DNA from: JAYFRE01 sp034926235
GTDB lineage: Bacteria; Pseudomonadota; Alphaproteobacteria; Rhodospirillales; Magnetospirillaceae
Length of the DNA: 14,589 nt
Assembly (NCBI GenBank): GCA_034926235.1
Contig: JAYFRE010000088.1
Location: 1-14,589, forward strand
Direction: 5' to 3'
A program made the position numbers and the translations under genes. Positions within the stretch are counted from its first letter, which is position 1. Each line of letters starts with the position of its first letter. The notes below the pieces were generated by a model. The model made no database searches. It had not been told where the DNA came from and saw nothing but the letters and a program-made list of their open reading frames with translations. This document shows positions 8,600 to 14,589 of this stretch, one piece after another.

Positions 8600-9306
8600 G
8601 TGACGATGCGCTGCTGACGCTGGACGATGTAACCGTCGAGCGGGGCGGCGCGGGCGGGTTCGTCCTGACGATCCCGGCCTTTTCCCTGAAACCGGGCGAG
8701 ATCGCCACCGTCACCGGCCCGTCGGGCAGCGGCAAGAGCACGGCGCTGGATTTGTTCGGACTGGTCCTGCGCCCGGCGCGGGCCGGGAATTTCCTCCTTT
8801 CAGGGCGGGATGCGGCTGCACTCTGGCGTGCGGGCGACGAAGATTCCCTGGCGGCGCTGCGCGCGCGCGCCATCGGCTACATCCTGCAAACCGGCGGGCT
8901 GCTGCCTTTTCTGTCGGTGCGCGACAATATCGGCCTGTCGCCCTCGCTGCTGGGGAGGACGGCGGAGCCTCAACGTCTCGACGCATTGGCGGGCGTTCTG
9001 GGGATCGCGTCCAAGCTGGATCGGATGCCGTCGGCGCTGTCGATCGGCGAGCGGCAAAGGGCGGCGATTGCGCGCGCTTTGGCGCATCGTCCGGCGCTGT
9101 TGCTGGCCGACGAACCCACCGCGTCGCTCGATCCGGTGAATGCCGAGGCGGTGCTGGCGCTGCTCTTGCGTCTGGTGCGCGATCTGGGCGCGGCGCTGAT
9201 CCTGGTCAGCCATGATTGGGAGCGGGCGCGCGGGCTGGACGCTACCCATTACCAAGCCGTTCCTGCGCCGGGCGGCGGCCGTTTGGTGCGGGTGGAGGCG
9301 TCATGA
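8596..9306 (+). CDS. ABC transporter ATPase, LolD/TagT-like
   Basis: This 236-residue ATPase is complete. It has Walker A GPSGSGKST (41-49), Q-loop Gln98 (YILQTGG), signature LSIGERQ (148-154), Walker B LLLADE (168-173) followed by PTASLDP (D-loop), and H-loop His206 (LVSHD). The signature has Ile and Glu where LSGGQ has two Gly and Gln. Size and sequence fit the LolD/MacB class, which powers mechanotransmission by FtsX-type permeases and usually does not pump through the membrane. It overlaps the vWA gene by ATGA (8596-8599) and the permease by ATGA (9303-9306), so the three are translationally coupled. With the permease, SUMF1-fold protein and lipoprotein downstream and a PpkA-like protein upstream, it fits TagT of T6SS post-translational signalling. 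ATPase call is certain; TagT assignment rests on context. Confidence 0.92.
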   Translation: MSDDALLTLDDVTVERGGAGGFVLTIPAFSLKPGEIATVTGPSGSGKSTALDLFGLVLRPARAGNFLLSGRDAAALWRAGDEDSLAALRARAIGYILQTGGLLPFLSVRDNIGLSPSLLGRTAEPQRLDALAGVLGIASKLDRMPSALSIGERQRAAIARALAHRPALLLADEPTASLDPVNAEAVLALLLRLVRDLGAALILVSHDWERARGLDATHYQAVPAPGGGRLVRVEAS

Positions 9307-10523
9307 GCCGGATTCACGCCTGGGGCCGCGCTGCGCGCCTGGCGCTGGCCGATTTCCGTCATGACGGGCGGGTTTCCGCCTGCCTGGTGCTGGCGCTGGC
9401 GGCGGTGATGACACCGCTTCTGGTGCTGTTCGGCTTGAAAAGCGGGATGATCTTTACCCTACAGCAGCGCCTTTTAGCCGATCCCACCAATCTGGAGATC
9501 GTCATCGTCGGCAGCCAGCGTCTATCCCCCGATTGGGTTGCAGCGCTTCAGGGCCGGGCGGATGTCGGTTTTGCGGTCGGCCGGTCGCGCAGCCTGTCGG
9601 CGACGATCGATCTGCGCGCCGCCGATGGCCGGTCTTATCCGGGGATGGAGATGATCCCGACCGCGCCGGGCGATCCCTTATTGCCCAAAGACGCCGTCGC
9701 CCCCAGCGGGCATGGGGTCTGGCTGTCGACGGCGGCAGCTCAGCGGCTGGGCGTGGCGGCGGGGGCGGAGCTTTCCGCCCAGGCGACCCGCACCGTCCAA
9801 GGTGAAATCCAGGCGGCGCGTTTTTCCCTGACCGTGGCCGGGGTGCTGCCCGAGACGTCGTTCGCGCGGGCAGCGGTTTTCGTGCCGCTCGATCTTCTGA
9901 TGGCGACCGAGGATTTCCGCGACGGCTATGCCGCGCCGCTTCTGGGCGTGGGCGGCGGTCCCGTCGGAGCGGCGGGGGAGCGACTTTACGCCGGATTGCG
10001 GCTTTATGCGCGCGATCTGGATTCGGTGGCCCCGCTGGCCGCGTTCTTGCGCGGCCAAGGCATGGAGGTGCGCACCCGCGCCGCCGAGATCGACGCGGTC
10101 AAGGCCATCGACCGCGTTTTGGGGCTGATCGTGTCCGTGCTGACCGGGATCGGCGCGGCAGGTTTCCTGTTGTCCCTGGGGGCCAGCCTGTGGGCCAATA
10201 TCGAACGCAAGCGCCGCGATCTGGCGCTGCTGCGCCTGATCGGCTTTCCCGCCTCGGCTATGGCTCTGTTCCCGGCGGTGCAGGGGGCGATGGTGGCGGG
10301 GCTGGGCGGGTTGCTGTCGGGTGCGGTCTATTTGGCGGTGGCTGCGGGCTTTGATGCGGCGTTGGGCAGCGGTTTAGCAGGCAATGAATTCGTCTGCCGC
10401 CTGCCTTTGACCGATTTCCTGCTCGCCTTGGTGGGAACCATCCTGGCCGCGCTGGCGGCGGCCTGGGCAGCATCGCGGCGCGCGGCTAGAATCGATCCGG
10501 CGGAGAGTTTGCGCGATGTCTGA
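9303..10523 (+). CDS. FtsX/LolC-type ABC permease, TagS-like
   Basis: I start this 406-residue protein at the ATG at 9303, which overlaps the ATPase stop as ATGA; a longer in-frame reading from 9216 would lie inside the ATPase gene. It has one N-terminal membrane helix (about 25-45), a large periplasmic domain (about 46-270) of the MacB/LolC type, then three membrane helices (about 272-298, 329-350, 371-390). The cytoplasmic loop ERKRRDLALLRLIGFP (301-316) is the classic FtsX-family coupling segment that contacts the ATPase, and the end SRRAARIDPAESLRDV is also typical of the family. With the preceding ATPase it forms a LolCDE-like mechanotransmission pair. Only one permease gene is present, so it probably dimerises. 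It resembles TagS by neighbourhood. Confidence 0.92.
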   Translation: MSRIHAWGRAARLALADFRHDGRVSACLVLALAAVMTPLLVLFGLKSGMIFTLQQRLLADPTNLEIVIVGSQRLSPDWVAALQGRADVGFAVGRSRSLSATIDLRAADGRSYPGMEMIPTAPGDPLLPKDAVAPSGHGVWLSTAAAQRLGVAAGAELSAQATRTVQGEIQAARFSLTVAGVLPETSFARAAVFVPLDLLMATEDFRDGYAAPLLGVGGGPVGAAGERLYAGLRLYARDLDSVAPLAAFLRGQGMEVRTRAAEIDAVKAIDRVLGLIVSVLTGIGAAGFLLSLGASLWANIERKRRDLALLRLIGFPASAMALFPAVQGAMVAGLGGLLSGAVYLAVAAGFDAALGSGLAGNEFVCRLPLTDFLLALVGTILAALAAAWAASRRAARIDPAESLRDV

Positions 10524-10530
10524 GGTTCTG

Positions 10531-12117
10531 ATGACCCGTTGGCTGAAACATCTGGCCTCGCAGGCCTCGCTGGCCTCGCTGGCCCCGTTGGCGGTGTTGG
10601 TGGGCTTGGCCGGTTCCGCCCAGGCCGCTGATCCGGCGTGGGAGGAACGGTTCTACAACCCAAAACCGTTGGAGGGCGACGTGCTGCTGCCGATGCCCTG
10701 CGGCGGTCAGATGGCGTTCCGTAAAATCGTGGTTCCCGCCGACGGGATCTTGGGCGACAAGGCGGTCAGTCTGGGCGGCGCGGACGCGGCGCGCGGCTAT
10801 GCCGAAGGCCCGTTGCGGGCCTGGATCGCGGGCAGTTTTCCGGGCGGGAAATCCGAACGCTATTTCCTGATGGCGAAATACGAGGTCAGCGAGCTGCAAT
10901 ATGCGGCGGTGATGGACGATTCCTGCCCCAAACCGGCGCTGGCGGGCCGCTTGGCCAAGGGGGGCGTGTCCTGGTTCGACGCCGTCGCCTTTGGCGAACG
11001 CTATTCGACCTGGCTGCGCGCCAACGCCGCCAAATCCCTGCCCAAAAATGGCGACGAGGCCGGGTTCGTTCGCCTGCCGACGGAAACCGAATGGGAATAT
11101 GCGGCGCGCGGCGGCGCGGCGGTGTCCGATGCCGATTTCAACGAACCCCGCTTTCCGATGCCCGAAGGGCTGAATCGTTATGTCTGGTTCGCCGGCACCC
11201 AATCGGCCAACGGCAAGCCGCAACTGACCGGCCTGTTGCAACCGGGGCCTTTGGGCCTGTTCGATATGCTGGGCAATCTGGACGAGATCGTGCTGGAACC
11301 GTTCCGGCTGAACAAGATGGGGCGCGAGCATGGCGCGGCGGGCGGTTTCGTCGTTCGGGGCGGTAATTATCTGACGGCGGGCGAGGACATAAGGGCTAGC
11401 GCCCGGGCCGAAGTGCCCTATTTCGACAATGCCGGCCCGCGTCGGGCCAAAAGCACCGGCTTTCGCCCGGTCGTGGCAGCGCCTGTGCTGGGATCGCCGG
11501 CCGAGTTGCAGGCGGCGCGCGACGCCTGGGGCAAGCTGGGGGCGGTGTCGGCCAGTGACGCACCGGCAGCAACGCTGCCGGATCGGGCCGAAGACCCCTT
11601 GACCGAATTGGAGCGGATCGCTCAGGCCAGCGCCAGCCCCGAGGTCAAGGCGCGGCTGGAAAGGCTGCGCGCCGATCTGCGCGCCAACATCGCCGCCCGC
11701 GACGAACAGCGTGACCGCGCGGCGCGCACGGCACTTCGGATGGGCGCATTTTTGGGGCGCAAGCTCAAGGATGACGGGCTGGCCGTCGATGCGATGGCAA
11801 AGCTTTACGAATCACAGAAGGCGCGCGATCCGGACGGGGAACGCACCCGCGCCTATGAACGGTCGCTGAAAGACGACCGGGCGGCGATGGACGATAATCT
11901 GCGCTATTATGCCGATACGCTGATCCGCACTGCCGAGGATTACGGCGCGGATACGCTGGACCGGCAGACGGCGTTGCTGACGGCGGAGTTGAAGAATCTG
12001 GGGCTGGACGAACTGACGCCGTTCGTGGCCCTTCATCTTCGCCACGTCATCGCCTATCGTAAGGACAAACGGGTCAGCCGTCAGAAATGGCTGGACGATT
12101 GGAAGGCCGCCCCTTGA
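10531..12117 (+). CDS. Exported SUMF1/FGE-fold protein lacking catalytic Cys, TagR-like
   Basis: From the ATG at 10531 the protein has 528 residues. This start has GAGG five bases upstream and gives a basic signal peptide (MTRWLKH, hydrophobic core, AQA at 30-32); an ATG at 10516 would add MSEVL and overlap the permease by 8 bases. The FGE-sulfatase fold shows as YEVSELQY (116-123), GVSWFDA (145-151), RLPTETEWEYAARGG (181-195), GLFDMLGNLDE (242-252), VVRGGNYL (274-281) and STGFRPV (308-314). The region before STGFRPV, where true formylglycine-generating enzymes carry their cysteine pair, has none, and the usual GNVWEW is GNLDEI. So it is probably a structural or binding protein. A helical extension of about 200 residues, rich in Arg, Asp and Glu, follows from about 325. 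Its place after a TagTS-like pair fits TagR, the SUMF1-fold periplasmic regulator upstream of PpkA. Confidence 0.87.
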   Translation: MTRWLKHLASQASLASLAPLAVLVGLAGSAQAADPAWEERFYNPKPLEGDVLLPMPCGGQMAFRKIVVPADGILGDKAVSLGGADAARGYAEGPLRAWIAGSFPGGKSERYFLMAKYEVSELQYAAVMDDSCPKPALAGRLAKGGVSWFDAVAFGERYSTWLRANAAKSLPKNGDEAGFVRLPTETEWEYAARGGAAVSDADFNEPRFPMPEGLNRYVWFAGTQSANGKPQLTGLLQPGPLGLFDMLGNLDEIVLEPFRLNKMGREHGAAGGFVVRGGNYLTAGEDIRASARAEVPYFDNAGPRRAKSTGFRPVVAAPVLGSPAELQAARDAWGKLGAVSASDAPAATLPDRAEDPLTELERIAQASASPEVKARLERLRADLRANIAARDEQRDRAARTALRMGAFLGRKLKDDGLAVDAMAKLYESQKARDPDGERTRAYERSLKDDRAAMDDNLRYYADTLIRTAEDYGADTLDRQTALLTAELKNLGLDELTPFVALHLRHVIAYRKDKRVSRQKWLDDWKAAP

Positions 12118-12158
12118 TTCGGGGCGTTTCGGAATGGCTTTGGCTGAGCGAGGCGAGA

Positions 12159-12902
12159 ATGGCGCGAACCGGATTGAAGGCAACCGCGGTGATCCTGGCC
12201 CTGGCGATGGGGCTGTCGGCCTGCGCTCATGGGCCAGGAACGAATGGAAGCTCCGGGGCGGGCGATTCGAGCGGCTCGGCAGGACTGACGCCCGCTGAAC
12301 AGAAGATGCGCGAACAGGCCGACACCTTCAATCAGACCATCGGCGAAGGCGCTATGGTCGGCTGCATCGCCGGTGCGATCCTGGGCGCGCTGCTGGTCAA
12401 TGATAAAAAGGGCCAGGGCGCGTTGATCGGCTGCGGCGCGGGTGCTGCGGTGGGTGCCGGGGCCGGCTATATGGTGGCCAGCACTCAGGAAAGCTACGCC
12501 ACCGAGGAAGCGCGGCTGGACGCGATGATCGGCGATCTGCGCAGCGACAATACAAGGCTGGCATCCTTGATCGACAGCAGCCGGTCGGTGATCGCCGCCG
12601 ACAAGGCCGAGATCGACCGGCTGGATCAGAAGATCGCTACCGGCCAGATCACCGCCAAGCAGGCGAAAGCCGATATCGCCAAGGTGGACAGCAATATCGA
12701 TTATCTGACCAAGACCGTGGCCAGCTTGAAAAAGCGCCAGGAGGAATATCAGCTCGCCCGGAAGGAGACTCCTTCCGACGCCGGCGGCAAGCGGGTGGCG
12801 GCGATGGACGCCGAAATCAGCCAATTGTCGGTTCAGATCGCCTCGCTCGAACAGAATCTGGACGGGCTGATGGCGCGGCGCAAGATTTCCCGTGTCGGCT
12901 AG
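12159..12902 (+). CDS. Glycine-zipper, coiled-coil outer-membrane lipoprotein (TagQ position)
   Basis: The start is the ATG at 12159, which gives MARTGLK, a hydrophobic stretch and lipobox LSAC with Cys22; a longer in-frame reading from 12087 would bury the lipobox behind charged residues. The mature protein starts with a Gly/Ser-rich tether (26-42). A glycine-zipper segment follows at about 62-105 (GAMVGCIAGAILGALL and GALIGCGAGAAVGAGAGY), with Cys at 69 and 92. The rest, about 113-240, is a charged, heptad-like coiled coil. Ala after the lipid Cys predicts outer-membrane sorting under the Lol rule. The glycine zipper could insert in or lie on the membrane. It lies 41 bases after the SUMF1 gene with no visible terminator. 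It holds the place that TagQ would take, but I see no TagQ-specific sequence sign; the length is 247 residues. Confidence 0.85.
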   Translation: MARTGLKATAVILALAMGLSACAHGPGTNGSSGAGDSSGSAGLTPAEQKMREQADTFNQTIGEGAMVGCIAGAILGALLVNDKKGQGALIGCGAGAAVGAGAGYMVASTQESYATEEARLDAMIGDLRSDNTRLASLIDSSRSVIAADKAEIDRLDQKIATGQITAKQAKADIAKVDSNIDYLTKTVASLKKRQEEYQLARKETPSDAGGKRVAAMDAEISQLSVQIASLEQNLDGLMARRKISRVG

Positions 12903-12905
12903 GAG
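12901..12905 (+). promoter_or_regulatory. Shine-Dalgarno AGGAG that decides the start of the small lipoprotein
   Basis: AGGAG begins inside the stop codon of the upstream lipoprotein gene (TAG at 12900-12902). It is one base from the ATG at 12907, too close to serve it, but seven bases from the GTG at 12913. This favours the GTG as the true start. Confidence 0.6.
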
Positions 12906-12912
12906 CATGATT

Positions 12913-13398
12913 GTGAAGGCATGGACATTGGCCGCCTGCGTCGTCGCTCTGGCCGCACTGGCGGGCTGCAAGACCAACGACGACCCGGCCAAAGGCGGGT
13001 TTATCTCAGGGCTCTCCAATCTGGCCGACGGCACGTATGAAAAGCGTCAGCAGGACCGGCGCGAGACGTTGGAGAACGAGCAGGACACCAATCTGCAAAA
13101 GCAGCGCGAACTGGAACGCACCGACGCCCAGAAAGCGGCCGTATCCGCCGACCGCGCGGCGGCGGAACAGCGCTACGCCGCCCTGTCCACGGAGATCGCC
13201 GGACTGAAGGCGCGCCTGGCCAAGGCCAAGGGCCAGCACGCCGATCTGCAACGCCAAGCGGACGTTCTGCAGGCCAAGATCGACATGCTCAAGGCCGACA
13301 GCTTCACGCCGGATGCGGAAAAGGCGGCCCGGCTGGAGGCGTTGCGCAAGGAAAAAGCGGCGCTGGAAGACCAGATCGACATTGTCGTCGGCAAGTGA
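12913..13398 (+). CDS. Small coiled-coil lipoprotein
   Basis: From the GTG at 12913 this is a 161-residue protein with n-region KAW, a hydrophobic core and lipobox LAGC (Cys19). An ATG at 12907 would add two residues (Met-Ile), and a GTG at 12892 would add seven and overlap the previous gene. Lys follows the lipid Cys, so outer-membrane sorting is expected. After a short linker (KTNDDPAKGGFISGLSN), residues about 43-157 are a nearly continuous charged helix rich in Gln, Glu, Arg and Lys, with heptad-like hydrophobic spacing: a coiled coil. I do not recognise a named family. It is the last gene of the plus-strand run, 11 bases from the previous gene. Both end genes being coiled-coil lipoproteins suggests they could pair with each other or with the helical tail of the SUMF1-fold protein. 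It is also a possible fifth Tag-like component; this is inference. Confidence 0.8.
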   Translation: MKAWTLAACVVALAALAGCKTNDDPAKGGFISGLSNLADGTYEKRQQDRRETLENEQDTNLQKQRELERTDAQKAAVSADRAAAEQRYAALSTEIAGLKARLAKAKGQHADLQRQADVLQAKIDMLKADSFTPDAEKAARLEALRKEKAALEDQIDIVVGK

Positions 13399-13436
13399 CC
13401 GTAGACCAGGGTCTTTATCCGGCTTTCGGCAAACTT

Positions 13437-13460
13437 AAAAACCGGCGTTCTTCGGCCGGC
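13437..13460 (-). terminator. Intrinsic terminator of the serine protease gene
   Basis: Read on the minus strand just after the protease stop, CCGGC, an 8-base loop and GCCGG form a 5-bp all-GC stem (13455-13459 with 13442-13446), immediately followed by TTTTT (13441-13437). An outer G-T pair may extend it by one. The stem is short but the position and U-tract are right. The plus-strand operon has no equally clear terminator in this 63-base convergent gap. Confidence 0.65.
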
Positions 13461-13461
13461 G

Positions 13462-14385
13462 TCAGCGGCAACTGCTCTCCTGAACATCGGGCGACAACCC
13501 CTGTTCCTGTAAAAAGCGGATGACGTCTTCGATCGCCAGGGCGTAACCGGCATTGCTGGCCTGATCCACCGACACGCGGATGAAGCTGTTGATCCCGATC
13601 GCCCGTCCACAGGCATCGACCAGTGGACCGCCGCTATTGCCGCCCGAGATGGCGGCGGAATGGGCGATGGTCGCCAAGCCGCTGGACCGGTTTTGCACCG
13701 CCATGACCGTTCCCTGCGACAGGATCATTTCGGGCAGCCCCGTCGGCGTGCCTTGCAGCAGCTTCTGGAAATGAATGTCGTTTTCGACCAGCAAGCCGGG
13801 GAACCCGGCGGCGACGACGGGGTCAAGCTCGGTCACGTTGGGGCTTAAGGGCAAAGCCGCGTTCGCGATCGGGGTAGCGATGCGCAGCAAGGCGTAATCC
13901 CGGCTTTGCTGCGTGCTGCCGGTCGCCCGAGCGATGACTTTTGCCGTCATCACGCCCTTGACCGCCGCGCCGATCAGCAGCACCTCGTCCGCTCCGGCCT
14001 GGGCGACGACATGGGCGTTGGTGACCAGCGTGTCGGGGGTGACGAAAAAGCCCGTTCCGCTATCCTTGGGCGTCAGCACCATCACCACTGCCCGTTTCAG
14101 CCGCGCCGCCAGCTGGTCGCGGGGTAGGGCGCTGTCGGGCGTGGCCGCGGCGGTGGGATTCTGCTGACCCCGGTTCATGAGCGCGCCCGAGGTTTTTTCC
14201 GTCTGGGCCAGCACGGCGCGCGCGCTGTCCGGATCGGCACAGACATCGCCGGCCAGAACGGTTTCCAGCGCCGCTAGCCGCGCTTCCAGCAGGGCGCGTT
14301 CCGCCGTCGCGTCGGCCCGGGCGGGCAAAGCGAGGAGGAAAAGAAGGAGGAAGGCCATAGGGCCGGACATTTTCGGCACAGGCAT
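13462..14385 (-). CDS. Periplasmic trypsin-like serine protease (S1 family, no PDZ domain)
   Basis: Starting at the ATG at 14385, the 307-residue protein opens with MPVPKMSGPM and a hydrophobic core (AFLLLFLLAL), with PARA before the likely cut near residue 24. An ATG at 14370 is equally possible, and neither has a strong ribosome site. Residues about 25-98 are a helical, Ala/Glu-rich pre-domain with one Cys. The protease domain follows: GTGFFVT, then catalytic His125 in TNAHVV, Asp163 in RDYALLRI and Ser251 in SGGNSGGPL, all intact. The chain ends about 55 residues after Ser251 with no PDZ domain, so it is not a complete DegP/DegS homologue; it is closer to the simple two-barrel proteases. 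It converges on the plus-strand operon and has its own terminator. It could trim an envelope part of the neighbouring system, but opposite orientation means no operon evidence for that. Confidence 0.87.
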   Translation of the reverse strand: MPVPKMSGPMAFLLLFLLALPARADATAERALLEARLAALETVLAGDVCADPDSARAVLAQTEKTSGALMNRGQQNPTAAATPDSALPRDQLAARLKRAVVMVLTPKDSGTGFFVTPDTLVTNAHVVAQAGADEVLLIGAAVKGVMTAKVIARATGSTQQSRDYALLRIATPIANAALPLSPNVTELDPVVAAGFPGLLVENDIHFQKLLQGTPTGLPEMILSQGTVMAVQNRSSGLATIAHSAAISGGNSGGPLVDACGRAIGINSFIRVSVDQASNAGYALAIEDVIRFLQEQGLSPDVQESSCR

Positions 14386-14397
14386 GGGTTTTCGCCA

Positions 14398-14449
14398 GAA
14401 GACGGCCCCGAACGCCGCCGCTTCGGATGATAGCCGAGGGGCCGTCTTC
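14398..14449. repeat. 12-bp perfect inverted repeat upstream of the protease gene
   Basis: GAAGACGGCCCC at 14398-14409 and its exact reverse complement GGGGCCGTCTTC at 14438-14449 surround a 28-base spacer. It lies in the 92-base gap between the stop of the right-edge gene and the protease ATG, ending 13 bases before that ATG. As RNA it would form a 12-bp stem with a large loop. On the minus strand it is not followed by a T-run, so a standard terminator is unlikely. It could be an mRNA 5' hairpin, a protein-binding site or an attenuating structure. Confidence 0.6.
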
Positions 14450-14477
14450 CCCCCAAGCGGTTTCGGGAAAGATGGGC

Positions 14478-14589
14478 TCACCGCGCATCGCCCCGGTAAA
14501 GTTTGTGCATCAGCGCATCGAGCCCGCCGTCGTCCTTCGGTTCCACCAATCCGGCCCGGCGCGCCAATATCTTTGCTGCGGCTTGTGCT
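14478..14589 (-). CDS. C-terminal end of an unidentified gene (start outside window)
   Basis: On the minus strand a frame enters at the right edge and runs 36 codons to TGA (14480-14478). The visible peptide is AQAAAKILARRAGLVEPKDD followed by GGLDALMHKLYRGDAR. It reads like a genuine soluble C-terminus (amphipathic helix, then a charged tail) and codon use matches the neighbours. Nothing in it identifies a family. It lies 92 bases upstream of the protease ATG in the same direction, so the two could be co-transcribed, with the 12-bp inverted repeat between them. It is too short to rule out a chance frame. Confidence 0.5.
   Translation of the reverse strand, partial: AQAAAKILARRAGLVEPKDDGGLDALMHKLYRGDAR

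Noticed and set aside
8596..10523. LolCDE lipoprotein transporter or macrolide exporter MacB
   Set aside because: Only one permease gene is present and ATPase and permease are separate chains; the neighbours (vWA, SUMF1-fold, lipoprotein) fit a Tag-like relay better. Without an alignment a Lol-like role is not fully excluded.
10564..10581. Tandem 9-base repeat (GCCTCGCTG twice) in the SUMF1-gene signal peptide
   Set aside because: Two short copies encoding Ala-Ser-Leu in a hydrophobic core are easily explained by composition.
13403..13414. AGACC/GGTCT hairpin after the last plus-strand gene as operon terminator
   Set aside because: The usable stem is only four base pairs with a four-base loop and the following T-run is short (TTT then A), so it is too weak to call.
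14479..14481. GTG start of the protease overlapping the right-edge gene's stop as GTGA
   Set aside because: It would put 32 extra residues in front of the signal peptide and place the 12-bp inverted repeat inside coding sequence. The signal peptide fits the ATG at 14385 or 14370 better, although the overlap is suggestive.

Overview
The window is GC-rich (by eye about 65%), densely packed and free of RNA genes, transposases or CRISPR arrays. Codon use (strong G/C at third positions, many GTG/TTG candidates), long antisense shadow frames and Lol-type lipoproteins point to a Gram-negative proteobacterium. A magnetospirillum-like or other Rhodospirillales alphaproteobacterium is my best guess, from general impression only.

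Layout. Nine plus-strand genes run from base 1 to 13398 with overlaps or short gaps (the longest gap is 41 bases) and look like one operon that begins upstream of the window. In order they are: an SrfB-family protein (5' end cut by the window edge) with Hsp70/actin-type ATPase motifs; an SrfC-family P-loop GTPase; a single-pass membrane protein with a Pro/Ala-rich linker and C-terminal Sel1-like repeats; an exported von Willebrand factor A (vWA) protein resembling the extracytoplasmic half of PpkA; an ABC ATPase; an FtsX/LolC-type permease; an exported SUMF1/formylglycine-generating-enzyme-fold protein; a glycine-zipper, coiled-coil lipoprotein; and a second, small coiled-coil lipoprotein. On the minus strand, convergent with this operon, are a trypsin-like serine protease with its own intrinsic terminator and the last 36 codons of an unidentified gene cut by the right edge.

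How the parts may work together. The ATPase / permease / SUMF1 protein / lipoprotein set next to a PpkA-like vWA protein matches the composition of the TagT-TagS-TagR-TagQ envelope-signalling module that feeds PpkA in type VI secretion (T6SS) loci such as H1 of Pseudomonas aeruginosa. Here no T6SS structural gene is visible, and no kinase domain is fused to the vWA protein. Instead the module is joined to SrfB and SrfC, two cytoplasmic nucleotide-binding proteins of poorly known function. The membrane Sel1 protein sits between the two halves and could link cytoplasm to periplasm. My main inference is that this operon encodes an envelope-spanning machine in which SrfB/SrfC supply cytoplasmic ATP/GTP-driven work and the vWA and Tag-like proteins supply periplasmic and outer-membrane sensing or assembly. 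This is a hypothesis from gene content and synteny, not a demonstrated system.
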